64,000 nucleotides of DNA, from assembly GCF_022539665.2 (NCBI RefSeq), contig NC_081339.1, positions 6,262,367-6,326,366 on the forward strand, in the 5' to 3' direction. Both the position numbers and the translations under genes were made by a program. Source of the stretch: Daphnia carinata. Taxonomy: Eukaryota > Arthropoda > Branchiopoda > Diplostraca > Daphniidae. Shown here in pieces: positions 46,341 to 58,697 of this stretch. A model generated the notes under the pieces. It ran no database searches. It was not told the DNA's origin and worked only from the letters and a program-made list of their open reading frames with translations. The first letter of the stretch is position 1. Every line of letters starts with the position of its first letter.

Positions 46341-46446
46341 CATGTACAATCACTGGTCAGAATGACAAATAGTATAGCAAGATTAAAATGTTAACTATAC
46401 AATATGTTCGTGCGTAGGCTCAAGGTATAAAACATTAAAATTGTAA

Positions 46447-46516
46447 GTGAATATAGCTCAATGGTTGAGCATCGGCAAGCTACGCCGAAGATTAGGGTAC
46501 GACACCCCATAGTTAC
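46447..46516 (+). tRNA. tRNA-like sequence (mirror copy)
   Basis: Same fold as the copy at 44275-44344, with acceptor GTGAATA/TAGTTAC (one mismatch), the same D and anticodon stems and the same AAGCTAC loop. One T-loop base differs. The strand is reversed because it lies in the other arm. Confidence 0.35.
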
Positions 46517-46664
46517 TGAAAATTCAGTGGGTGTAAAATTGTGTATAGTTGATGTATGTAGTGTCAATTGTGTGTATGTTTCAGTTAACATAAATTGTGT
46601 AAAATGTATGTGTAAATGTTTCTCAGTTCTAAAAAATACAAAATATAAACAAAAAAAAACATAA

Positions 46665-48690
46665 ATCAGTACCTCTAATATCTACGAAATTAAATCACAA
46701 TATAAACGTCATTAGGTTAAATCATACAAACCTTTCACCAATCAAAGGCTAGCACAAAGGAGACGATAGAATACATATCATACAGCACCACAGTCACCAG
46801 AACAAAAATAAATAATAAATTTAAAGAGGAAAAAAACCACTAAAAACTTGAGTTTTGATCACCCAGTTTTTCCATGAAGAGTTTCTTTTGCTCAAGACAG
46901 TGTTTATTTGTTGACGACACAAAGTTTCATTTGAGCAAGATAAGTTTAATTTTTTACTGATATTATAACATAACATTTTGACAGAGTTATGCAATGTAAA
47001 ACCGTAGTACAAGATTTGTTACAGTTTAACAATTTTCTACACTGTCACGGACAAGACTGAGCAGCTTAATGTACAAACATGTTAAACAGCGTTGCGAAGC
47101 ATCTAATTTCCGCCGACTTAGAAAAAGGAAAACCGCCCGACTTAGATTCATTACTTATTACTTACGTATTTAATCATGCTTACTTATTTAATACGATCGG
47201 GTTGTCATAATTTATGGAGGAGATAACGGGCTTTTGTTTTATTAGCCCCGTCAATTTTTATCGGATATACAACCCGATCACAAGCACTAAATTGTTTTGG
47301 ACGAAATCGTTATTACTAAAACTACATCAATTAATATTTATACTTAATATTCTTAACCCATTTCCAACAACCTAAACCTCAATATTATTTTTTTTAAATT
47401 CTGGTTTATACTGTTTAACTATTTAACATTGAAATGACTTAACAGATATTTCATAAATCAATTATTACATTATAGCACAACTGAAATAACATTTAGATAA
47501 AATCTTTTTTCTTACAACATCCGTCATCAACTATTTGATGAAATATCAATATCCCTCATCCTGCGCATTAGAAATGCTTTATATTTTACATCAGTTGTTT
47601 ATATTATTTTGCGGTATTATATTATTTACCGTGGGCTGGTGCGATGGTGGTGCAATGACCACACTAATACACATCGTTTACAGATGGACGAGCTGCCATG
47701 CGTTTTTTAATTCTTTTTTAAATGAAATTAATTGAATTAACTATAATTCACGTTTCTCGTCTCATTTTCCCGACCAAGAATTTCTAGTACAACCTTAATT
47801 TTCCCTTCTATGGTCAAGGCTCTATATATTAGTATTTTATAGTCGCAAGCTGTACTATACCCCACTACCATGTTAACCCCACGCTCAGTCCTCGTGATTT
47901 GTGTTTAATTCTGCCATATCTTCGCGTTCACTTCACGTCTTCAATATTCTAAAACATTCAAAGGTGAATAAATGCTAAAAAAAGAATCGTTAACATGAAA
48001 TTGTTTAATAGGTACCTGTATCTTTGGTTTGCCTAACTTTCTCCACTCAGAAAAAAATGCAGTGAGGAGCTTCATGTGCAGGCATATTTGAGACAGCGTA
48101 GTAATACTTCCAATTCGTTGAGGAAAACTGTAGGACCCGAGTCAGCCCCACAGACCCGAAATGCTCGAGCCAGTTACTTTTTCTGTTGGTAGTTCATTTT
48201 TGTCTATGGGACAAGCTGGAAGGATTACTGTCCCATCACGTTTTTATCGGGTTGTCAAATCGCGGTTAACAACCCGTTCACACACGATTAATAATTATTG
48301 TATTCAAATATTATTCATATCACTAGACCATACTCTAAATAAAAGAGTATGCAGTGATATATTCATTATGTTTTACTATTTGTTTTAGAAGCAGTTAGTG
48401 TTAGTAAACCTGCACCAACTAAAAATTAGCATCAAACCAATGTAAGCTAGGCTACATTACCTGTTACACTAATCCCAACCCGGTGCAAAAACGCAAACAA
48501 ACCGTGAATGAACCGTGGTATACAGATGTAGTGAATTTGCGTGCTCAGTGAAAGTTACAACCATAAGCCATAATGCTTAGGGAAAAATAATGGTAAGGGA
48601 TTAAGGACAAGGGCCACACACTTGTATCACACACGAATAACACGGAATAAAGTAGAAAAATGCCAATAGGCAATATTCAACCATACCATT
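46665..48690. other. inverted-repeat right arm interior, no gene recognised
   Basis: Mirror of 42.1-44.1 kb. AT-rich with no gene that can be supported. Confidence 0.45.
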
Positions 48691-48699
48691 TTTATTTTT

Positions 48700-50030
48700 C
48701 CATCGACCTAATGGGCGTGACTTTCAGGGATGAGCGCCAATTCCCGTTGCTCCAACGACGATCCACAATATCTAGTGACCTTCTTCGGCGAAGATGAAAC
48801 CCTGCTAAATATATTTTTAAAAAATTTATTAGATAAACGTATAAAAAATACACCTGAAACATCCATGGCAACGATCTTGTTGCTCCAACGGCGATCATCG
48901 ATACCCAGCACCCTCTTAGATGGTGGTAAACCCCTCCTAAATACACAAAAACAAAATAAAATCATAGCGTATAACTTAAAACTTTCAATTAAACACTTGA
49001 CAATTTTGGGCAATAATCTTGGTAGCTCCGACGACGATACTCCATGTCCAGCTTCCTCTTTGATGGTGGTGAGTCCCTCCTAAATACATAAAAACAAATA
49101 ATATCACAGTTCAAAAGCCAAGAGCTTCAATAAAATACTTGACAACTTTGGGCGAAAATTCCTGATGGCTCCGACAGCGAACCTCGTTGTCTAGTGGTTC
49201 ACCTCGGTGGTTTTGTGGACTATCCAATAAACTTACAACTTTCGATTAAATACTTGACAAACTTGGGCGATAATCCTGGTGGATCCGACGGTGAACCACG
49301 TTGTCCAGTAGCCCCTCTTTGGCGATGATGGCGCCCTCCTAACAAATAAAAAAAAAATAATTAATGATTAATGAATTTATGGTAATAATATTCAATGAAA
49401 TACTTGACAATGTTAGACGATGATCCTGGTGGCTCCGACGGCAAACCTCGTTGACCAGTTGCCCTCATCGGTGGTGATGTTGGCCATCCTATATACATAA
49501 AATAAAACATGGGTTAAACACTTAAACGTATAAAACATATACCTGAAACATCCATTATGACGATCTTGTTACTCCAGCGGCGATCCTCGATGTCCAGCGT
49601 CCTCTTCGATGGTGGTGAGGGCCTCCTAAATACATAAAAACAAATAAAATCTAGTTCAAAACCTAAGACTTTAAATTAAATACTTGACAATTTTGGGCGA
49701 CGATTCCTGATAGCTCCGACAGCGAACCTCATTGTCTAGTGGCCCACCTCGGTGGTAATGTGAACCATCCTACATACATAAAAAAAACACGATTAAACAC
49801 TTAAAATTGTTAAAATAATACCTGGCGAAGACCCTCGTTGTCCAACGGTCCTCTTCGGTGGAGATGTGGCCTTCCTAGATACATAAAATAAAGAAATAAA
49901 AAAACCATGGTTAAATACTGAATTTTTGAATATATACCTCAGAATCTTGGGCCATATTCCAGTGGATGCGACGGAGATTCTCATTGTCCAGTGTCCTCTT
50001 CGGCTCCAGAGATTACTCTCCTGATTGTAC
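48700..50030 (-). repeat. exon-like tandem repeat array C
   Basis: Inverted counterpart of array B with about nine to ten units. On plus, units read CCTGGTGGCTCCGACGGC and CTCGTTGTCCAGTGGCCC between TACTTGACAA-type and CCTCCTAAATACATAAAA spacers. Donor-like and acceptor-like edges are kept on the minus strand. Confidence 0.7.
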
Positions 50031-50975
50031 AGAAACGAGAAAAAAACAAACAAAATTTTTGAATACTTGAACAGCAATAAGTTTTATCTTAATTTTAAGA
50101 GGCATCATGTACAAAAATCACAGTTACATTGGAGAAAAAAATCCTGAAAAAAAAAACGAAACGAGTTATTAATCGATGGTTAATGCTCAGGAGGTTGTTT
50201 GGGTTGGCGGATCATGTGTAAATTGTGTTAAGAAGTCGAAACGTACAATTGTTTGTAGAAAAATCGTTTGCGAACGACGACTACGATTAATAATTGCATA
50301 AAACAGTGAAAGAAAATGGCTGAGATAGCCTTGTGCAAAAGTAACGTAGTGAGGTGGACTACGCTTACGCCTTGCTTAAAGTATCCTTACTCTTAACTTT
50401 AGACCTACTTATCCTTAGCTTAATCTAACTTTATCTATTTCATCTAGACTTATCGTACTACCCAAATAAACAAAACCAGTGCAGAGGCTAACCCAGGTGC
50501 TGATGCAGTGCGTTATTAGTGCGTAATTGATGAATCTACAAATTGCGAAAGCTGGGTGCACGTGCGAACGTTCTAAGAATAATTAGATGAGGAGTACAAG
50601 CAACAAATCTACACTAGTGCACCGCGTGCAGGTGAAAGAGCTACTGAGCTGCTAGATTCTTTTTTTCTTCCTCTTCCCCCTCCTTTTTTATGAATGCCCG
50701 AGGTTCTTCATCTGTTTTAGGGCCTTGGTAACAAAAAAAAATCAAAGTAACGTAGGATAAATCGATGGGGAATGGCTATAACCTCGGGCTCACCTGGAAA
50801 TAAAAATTTGCCCTTCAACCTATCGACCTTCAGAATTAGGTCCCTCTACCCTACACTCTACTTCCGGGAAAGCAATAATGTGGTACGTGTCTGCAAGTAT
50901 TTAAGGCGGTACAGAACGCTAGATTATCACATTCGGACAAGTATCGTCCTCTGCAGCTGTTCAGTTACTACGACA

Positions 50976-51986
50976 TAGTAATCGTACGCATCGGCTGTTA
51001 GCAAGTTGATTGCAATTAATTGGTTTTGTTATGTTGTTGATGGAGTTGCTGTGATTACTTTTCACCTATGTTTAAAAGTAGCTTATCTATTGTAGCAATA
51101 ACTAGATGTTACTTAATTCAAACTTTTACCTATAGGAAGATTGTTTTCTCGTATGAAATTGTTACATACTTTACGTGTTTTGTGTTTATATGATACTTCC
51201 CTGCCGGTGGTCATCTTGAGATTTTTCTTCAGCTGATCTACATCTGAAAGTGAAATGTATTATTAAGTTAGTGAAAAGACTGTTATTTAATTATTAAGTT
51301 ATCCACGTAACAGTTAAAAAATGTGAAAGAAGAAAATGCAAACGTTCCTGGTTATTGGTACTATGAATCTTTTTGTTACCCATACTTGATCCTTATTTCA
51401 TTCAATCTAATGGTTATCTTGTTCAGTTTGTTTCAAAAATTCAACGTCGTACTAAAATATTTTTGAACATCATCATCATATATGAACGAAACGTGGGCCT
51501 ACGTACCTTATTACCATTAAACGAGACTGAATTTAAACATGTAATCGAAGTCATCAGTTGAAGAAAAGATGTTTTGGGATAAAGGTAAGGTTTCTGCTGG
51601 TAAGCTAATATCTCGCAAGGGTTGTTAATTTCTATGCATAATCACATAAAACCAATACAAAGAAATTTTTATCTGTTGGTAAGTCTAATTAGCATCGAAT
51701 CAGAAATTTGTAACTGTCATCTGGTGGTAGGAAAATGGTAAACTGATTACAGCGCTCACGAGGGATTTTGTTGGTAACTATAATACATCCATATTATTTT
51801 TTTTTTTATTTGAAATTTAATTTGAGTTGCTATTAAAGAGTTTGATATTTTAATACTCAATGGTAGCTAAATAAAATAACATAGCATATAATTGGTGTTA
51901 CGGCAAGTAAGTTATGTACAGACAAGTGAAAATTGAAATGATCAAAAATCAATAGGTATTACGATGAATAAGTACTATAAAATATT
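50976..51986. other. intergenic region, no gene recognised
   Basis: AT-rich DNA between the inverted repeat and the first hydroxylase gene. Only short chance frames. Confidence 0.5.
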
Positions 51987-53238
51987 CTATCCATCTTTTT
52001 TCTCCAACTCCTTGCGAGCCATGTAAGCACGGAATCCTTTATCCGTTCCATGTATCCAGTCTAGGACAGGTGAACGACTAAAACAGGCATTGCTCGTCAT
52101 GTGATGATAGTTGTGCTCCTCCGAACTTGTTAACCCTGGAATATCGTAGCCACTGTGATTTTTCAGGCCTCTCAGGTGAACGAAGGCGTACCACGTCCAC
52201 AACGTGAATAAGTGTGGATTCATAAGCATCGGACCCTGATACAATTTGATTAATAAAAAGATACGGCAGTTGAGCAAACAAAGAGATGCTTACTAGCACA
52301 ACTGGTATCATATTTAGAAGGAATTCGATCCTTGTACTATAAACGAAAGTGATGGCGATGGGTGCAGGCCATTCATGATGTTTTTTATGTACCCTTGCAT
52401 ACAATTTCGGATGATGCATCAATCTGAAAGGAAAGTACAAGTCAAAGTTCGGTTCCTTTTTTTGTTTTTATAACATATCATTTTTACCTATGTACGTAAT
52501 AGAGCCCGATCTCATCGACTATGATAAAGATGAGAAAATCAACGAAAAAACGCTGGAGACTGGGCAGCTCACCGAAAACTGGCATAGTATTGGTCATTTT
52601 CTTCAAGAAATAGCTGAATACCAGTAGGGGGACAGAAACAGACCACTGGTTAATCAGCACCACCTTAATAGTCTATTCAAATATGTAGAGGGAAATTTTT
52701 TTAAAAATAAAATTATTTTGCACTAACACAGCTAAACGTTTACCTCTTTAAGTCTATTTAAGTCAATGGGTTCATGAGTTCCCGGCTGCAGCTTGTATTT
52801 TCGAGTCCATTTCGGCCAGTTATAATAATCCAGGAACATGAAGAATAGCCCGCCACTCCAGAAAGGAATCTGGATGGACAAGATGATACCTGCATACATT
52901 AATAGGTAATGCCAGTTGCAATGCAATCATTTAATGCAGAAAACCCTTACCACAGACATATAGATAAAAATCATCATTCCCAAAGTAACCGGTAATTTTC
53001 TTCCATCGCGTGTCCAGAGCAGCGCCGGATGCCGACCGGAATTGTCGCAATTGCCTGAAATTCGTGCAACAAGTTTTTGTAAATTCCAAATTTAATCTCA
53101 ATGAGACTTCAAATTAGAATAAATTTCACTTGCACTTGCTTACATAGTAAGTGTTTCTCCATAAATGATAGAAACCAATATTAAAGTACTGGCCAACAAT
53201 AGTGGTCTTTGCCATCCGCCCAAAAGTTTGAACTCCAT
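51987..53238 (-). CDS. fatty-acid-hydroxylase-superfamily protein (FAXDC2/sterol-desaturase-like), copy 1
   Basis: Six exons give 302 residues: 53238-53144, 53054-52951, 52889-52744, 52672-52488, 52423-52294 and 52235-51987. It is a membrane di-iron oxygenase: an N-terminal hydrophobic segment (PLLLASTLILVSIIYG), further membrane segments (IILSIQIPFWSGGLFFMF and FFVDFLIFIIVDEIGLYYV), then the histidine boxes HRLMHH, HKKHH and HNYHH. These boxes bind iron in C4-sterol methyl oxidases and FAXDC2-type proteins of the endoplasmic reticulum. Length fits the family. No classic KKxx signal closes the chain, which ends EKKDG. The sterol or fatty substrate is unknown; arthropods do not make sterols from scratch, so sterol or lipid modification is the likelier role. 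Confidence 0.88.
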
Positions 53239-55668
53239 GGCTACAGTCAGGTCGACACAACACGAACAAGTGCCCACAACACTCTCTCGTTTGTTTGAAC
53301 AAAGCGTAACTACTGCGTCTTTCTCACTGCTATTTCCCCTTATACATATAGACGATGGGATTCTACAAAGTGGAACACCAGACTTAGAACAAGAATCAGT
53401 CCTGCAAGAGAAGATGAATTAAAACAAAAAATACATAGTACTTCCGTATTCCAAAACCGTACCACGGAGGAGAAAGGCCAAAAGACTGCAAAGACTTACA
53501 CAGCCATTGGTTGATTTTAAAGGATTGACGTAACTCTCAGGAGGGCAGTCAAAGAACGTGTAGGAGAAAGCAGTTTGGCGACTTTAATTCGGTCAGGTAA
53601 GATAGACGGATTATTCCTATCAGTACGTTGTTGTTTCGAAAAGTATGCCATGAAGTCAGACGGTAAGAAAACTTGTTTGATAATTAATGCTTACGAAAAC
53701 CCACTGGTTCTAAAGTTTAATCGCGTCCAGCCTTCTCTCGCATTTTCTCCAGATGATCCCAATTTTCCTGACAAACCCAAACAACAGATACCGAATGATA
53801 TAATTTGAAATGAATTCGTCGAATATCTTTTTCTAAAAAAAAAAATAGATATATTTATATATATGTCGAGATGTTTTGATTCTGGACTAGGTGCAGAGTT
53901 AAATACCGGTTTTCATGGTGCGAAATAATAGGGAAACATTAGTATTTTGCTGAATCCATTTCTTTCCGTTCGTTTCCTCCAAGTCATTCACCATGCAGCA
54001 AGTTTGAGAAGCTGGTTCCTGCGTATCATTTCCTTCAGCATTTAAAGCATTGAGCAAGTATACAACGGCCCGCCGTTCTTCAGGTCAGGGTTTCCCTTGG
54101 TATATAAAAAACACGGTAATATGGGGAACAAATAAAAATCATAGAAAAAGAATTTTACTGTTATTAAAATGTTTTACCTATCGCACAGTGTAGCAAACGG
54201 AATAGCAAAAATGTTTGTTGGCAATGATACACGGTTTAAGATAACCTACTTTAGCGTTCCACATATCTTGGACAAGAAAAACGAGACAGCAGAACCTACA
54301 AGGATGAGCAACAGACTCAACCTTCTCCGTAGGCTACACTAAGTACATGATATAGCTAATAGATAAAAATTGTATGAAAGTATATCGTTGTACCAAATCT
54401 CGTTGAGCCATACATTGAGCCACGTAAGCTCCCTTTGTGGCCATCGACATTACCTGCAATTAATTTAATGAAAACGATTTTATTATTTTTATGCAATTCT
54501 CTGATCTGTTTTCTGAACGCAATTAACAAAGTCATTTTTAAAAAACAGAAAACTTTTACGACGTATAGCTTCCGGATACCAATTTTACCTGGGAGAAAGT
54601 CTATCTGCAAAAAGTCCCTACATATAACGGCATTTTTGGATTATTACAGCCAGATGAACCTGTTCAACACAGAATGTTAAGTAATTTGCCACACCAGTTT
54701 TGCTGAAGCATTTGTTGGCTCATTGGCAACCGAGTAATAAACTGATTTTGATGAAAACATTAGATGGACAGTCTCTTTAAAAGCTGACAACTTAAGATGT
54801 TAGAATGCAGGTAACATGTTTTTTATCCTTTTGACAATTTGGTATAAAAAATCTATGAATCTTAGAGAGAAGAATGACAAGCTAAAAGTGGACATTGGTT
54901 CTCCTTGATCATAATAAGGAAATGCATAAATTCATTCATCGCTCTAAATGATTCGAATCTACTCGAGAAAATTGGTCAAAGCAATCGTTACTGCCAACGT
55001 GAACATAAATCAAGAAACAAACAGATGGAGATGAAAAACTGTGTTAGATAACATCTGAAATCGTCATTTCTGTTGTTCTAAAGCCCATTCACTGAAAGAT
55101 GGTTAGTTTTAATTAAACCCTTACTGAAACCTATTAACCTATTAAACCCTTAATGCTGAATCTTTGAGTTTTGCACAAGTATAATGTTTTGGACCAGTAA
55201 GCGTAAAGAAAAGCAAAGCGTACTGAAGTTCACTAATGTTTACCTTGACGTAACGATGTCCGAAAGCGAAATGAGTTGGGAACACGTCAAATCAGGGCAG
55301 ATGCTTAATAGCACGACGACGATAAATGATAACTTGCACTGTTCAAAGGGTGAACATAGTTAAAGTAAGCTTACTTTAGTATTCTCTTTACTAGACTAGA
55401 CCATGGTTTATGGAACCCTTACCGTCATTCCCAGGGCAACGGCCATTACTTTCTGCGTCGCCAAATCGTTTTAGTGTACAGATATATACCATATACTAAG
55501 TCGAAACAAAACAACATGCAGTGTTGCAATGATAACTATTTTATTTTCGCTTTTAAATTTTTCTTTTAGTTACACGACAAAAAAAAATGTAACTAAAATT
55601 TTCCCCAAAGAAAACCCGAACCCGATGATAAGGTTGATTGTAATACACACAACCAATCGATCATTATT
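53239..55668. other. intergenic region, no gene recognised
   Basis: About 2.4 kb upstream of hydroxylase copy 1 and downstream of sulfotransferase copy 4. Several open frames of 70-85 codons on both strands show no family motif, no paralogue in the window and no consistent splice sites. Confidence 0.5.
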
Positions 55669-57095
55669 TCAATGAATAAAATAATGAGGCAACTCTTGTT
55701 GATCGAGTTCGGTGACGAATTTCAAATCGGTTCCAGCCAAATTCTTTTCGATCCAAGCATCAATTTTCTGATTCAGTTCAGGGCTGAAATGGTTTTTCCA
55801 GTCACCAGTTTGGCCTTGATCATAAATACAATATTCAGAGCATGTACCAAACTAAAAGTCCTTGTTATGTTAACCTACCTTTGCGAACAAACGTATTTGT
55901 AGGATCATCCTTGCCAACTCCAGCTTTAATCTCTTTAGCATAATTGACTGATTCATTTTTGGCGAATTTATCCACACGGACGTGATCGACAAGTTTCTCA
56001 ATCTGCTCTTCTGTTACCGGCTTATTGAGGAAAGCAGAAATTCTTCTGATTTGAGCACGAATATCCTGTGGAAAAAAATTAGAAGTTTAGTTTGTATAGA
56101 ACAATGAAGGAAAACGATAGAAGCATGTACCTTCTTCATGTCTTCGTAGAAGATGATAAGCAAATTGGGATGACTGCGCTTGCCCCAAGCATCGAGGACG
56201 GTGCCGAAATAGGGTGTCCAGAGTACTATACGGATATGTACATGATAATAATTTAATTTAATCAAACGTCTATGTAACATACCTTTGTTTTCGAGAAAGA
56301 AATCGACGAATTGCTCCAAATCTCCCGTGTAAGTGCACAAGTTGACCAATTTGTGGAAATAAAAGAGGGATACAATGGCATCCTTGGGGTTACGGGCTAC
56401 GTAGATCACCTGACATTATTAAATCAAAGGTTTAATAAAGTTTCCACTTCACGTAAAAGAATTTTACCTTGGCAGTGTCCAACAAGTTTGGAGGTAGCAG
56501 GTAGAAAGGCAAATGGCACTTGAGGACTCTGGGTGATGGCATTTTTTCTATTTCATCGATGGTAATAATGTCCATCTTATCAAACGAACCCTCTGCAGCG
56601 AATTTATCCCAATGATTGATATAATTGGCACTAAAAATATGTTTAAAATACTGATCTTAAATCATTTAATTTATTTAAATATACGAAAAATTACTCCAAA
56701 TTGGGCGACCGAATGGGCAGTCCCACTTTAGCAGCTCCTTCGAAATCGCAGTCGTTCATAATGAGCCACGCCAGTTCCGAAGTCCAAGTTGTCCCTGTAA
56801 AAAATAATTCAATTCGTTTGAATTCATTCGTACAGTAATGGTCAAAATAAAGTTAAATACCTGATCTGGGGAATGTGCGGATCCATACGTCATCAGACCT
56901 CACTTTCATATTGTAAATTTTGTGGCAATTTTCTGCGAAGTTTTGGTGACAAACGAACCCTCCTGGTTCGGCTCGCACCAGTCCTTTATTGTCGAAAGCA
57001 GGGAAAAGTTCCTTGTAAGGACTTTCGAGCGTCTCCGGGATGGGCTTGAACGTCACACCCGGTTTTCCATCACCAGAAGTGCAGCAAGAAGACAT
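55669..57095 (-). CDS. cytosolic sulfotransferase (SULT1-like), copy 4
   Basis: Seven exons give about 350 residues: 57095 to about 56862, 56794-56695, 56630-56468, 56409-56283, 56225-56131, 56065-55879 and 55814-55669. The signatures are present: FPRSGTTWTSELAWLIMNDC, the catalytic His in KCHLPFYLLPP (Cys replaces the Ser/Thr before His), VARNPKDAIVSLFYF, FYEDMKK and RKGQTGDWKNHF. It is the most diverged complete copy. The N-terminus is Cys-rich (MSSCCTSGDG), exons 3 and 6 are each six bases longer, and the C-terminus is extended by about eight residues (ELPHYFIH) past the usual end. It lies about 32 kb from copies 1-3, between two hydroxylase genes, suggesting a different substrate. Confidence 0.88.
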
Positions 57096-57156
57096 GATGT
57101 TCCGATAAAGTGTAAAACTAGAAAACTGGACATCGTTTAGGCGCCCAGTCTTTTCC

Positions 57157-57163
57157 TTTTATA
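57157..57163 (-). promoter_or_regulatory. TATA box of sulfotransferase copy 4
   Basis: TATAAAA on the minus strand, about 62 bp before the ATG, within GGTATAAAAGGAAAAG. Confidence 0.55.
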
Positions 57164-58697
57164 CCTATACAAGGTATTAGGCAATAGCCACACAATTAAA
57201 AACATATCTTTGTTTATTCGTAATAAACGTACCTGACAGACATGTGTAGCGTCTGTGTTTTCCATCGGGTTAAGTTCTTTCCCCTTTTATTTTTTATCAC
57301 CCAGAGAAGGTTGTATAAGGATACGTCAACAACCCTTGCGGGTTTTTACTATCCAACATTTCGGTTTTTACCGACATCTGCAAATTAGTGAAAATCCTTT
57401 CGGTAAACATTAGGGCTAAATATATAATCATAGCTTCCAATGTCAACGTGAACGTATGCGTAGTTTGAATGCTGTAAAACGTTAGGAAATAAAGGGAAAC
57501 CCAGGCACTGATAAGAGATAAACACGGCGGCGTTATTAGATAAAATATTGGGTTGCATGTGCAAATACTTCCCAACCACTGGCGTAATTACCCCATAGTT
57601 TCATTCCAGCCAACCAGTTAAATAGAAATAGTGCACATTGAAATTTGTTTTACATTTTGTTAGGGTTTTCATGTGTGTCAATAACAACATGGTTTCGAAA
57701 ACCCTGCAATTGTCAGTGATGAAAATGTGACTGGCCACTACCACAATTGATAAGATTTGATGGCTTTGCTCAAGCATTTTGCAACTAATAAAATGTTATA
57801 CCAATCACCAGATAGGATGATACTGTAAACATTTTGTTCTCTTCCCTTTTCCCTGTTTCTATTGCCATTATCAAACTTTAATTGCTGCCTCTGCAGTACA
57901 GTTAGTTTAATGTATTCAACTTAAAGAATTAATTAACTTAATGATTAATAATAAATAATAATTAACTTTAACGATGCTGTTACTGGACAGTTTCCCGGTA
58001 TAAAAGTGGTGGTCGGTCTTGGATTCTTCAACTTCCAAGTTTTTTTCACCCAGTTTTTGGATTTAAAAAAAAATAGATAGAAGATATGGTCTGCACTGAA
58101 ACACAATGTTGCCTTTGGCATCCTTATTACAATACGATATGGGATTATCCTAAGCCGTTAAATTTTATATCCAATAATACTTGTATGGGGTAGGATATTC
58201 AATTGTCTTCTAAAGACCCATTTTTCTAACATTTGTTTTCCTCCATAAGCTTGACAATGCGATGTTGCCGCTATTAAAGAAAAGTTTTCAAGTGAGCGTT
58301 TTCTGGTTTTACATGAAAAGCCATTTGCAACAATGATTCTTGGCACGCTTGTTGCGCAGGTTTAGCATTTGGCGACCGCCCAACACACATGGAAAAAACA
58401 TTGTCTTTTAAGTTCTATCTGGTTCTGAAAACTTGTCCGGTCAGCTTTCTCGGAAATTTCCTTTTCAATTGAGATACCGTAACGAATGATGACAGATTCA
58501 GGTTAGTGATGAACTTTCCATTCTGCAGTTTTAACCAGGTGATTAGGCATTTTTGACCCGGAAAAGATAAAAATTACCATGAGTGCCACGGCAGGTACTT
58601 CATCGGCTAGTGTTCAATAGCTCACTGAAATTACAATTAACTTCTCGGAATAATTAGAACCTCCAAATGTCCAGTTCAAATAGCAAACTAAACTTTA
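57164..58697. other. intergenic region, no gene recognised
   Basis: AT-rich DNA between the promoter of sulfotransferase copy 4 and the 3' end of hydroxylase copy 2. No feature beyond chance frames. Confidence 0.5.

Larger units (their letters stand above)
45600..50975 (-). repeat. large inverted repeat, right arm
   Basis: Reverse-complement partner of the left arm. The mirrored order is: tRNA-like run, high-identity block at 46.4-46.8 kb, AT-rich interior, the CAACCCG-containing stretch near 48.25 kb, array C, then the terminal block at 50.1-50.98 kb. It is slightly longer than the left arm because of a minisatellite near the axis. Confidence 0.85.

Noticed and set aside
39949-50978. Matching frames of about 70 codons at 39949-40179 and 50772-50978 (GSPGNKNL) as a gene pair
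   Set aside because: They match because of the inverted repeat. No start context, splice sites or domain beyond that.
40000-51000. The inverted repeat as a complete DNA transposon or Polinton-like element
   Set aside because: No transposase, integrase, polymerase or capsid motif could be read in either arm, so an autonomous element is not supported.
53165-53808. Two plus-strand frames upstream of hydroxylase copy 1
   Set aside because: The first is antisense to exon 1 of the hydroxylase; the second has no recognisable features.
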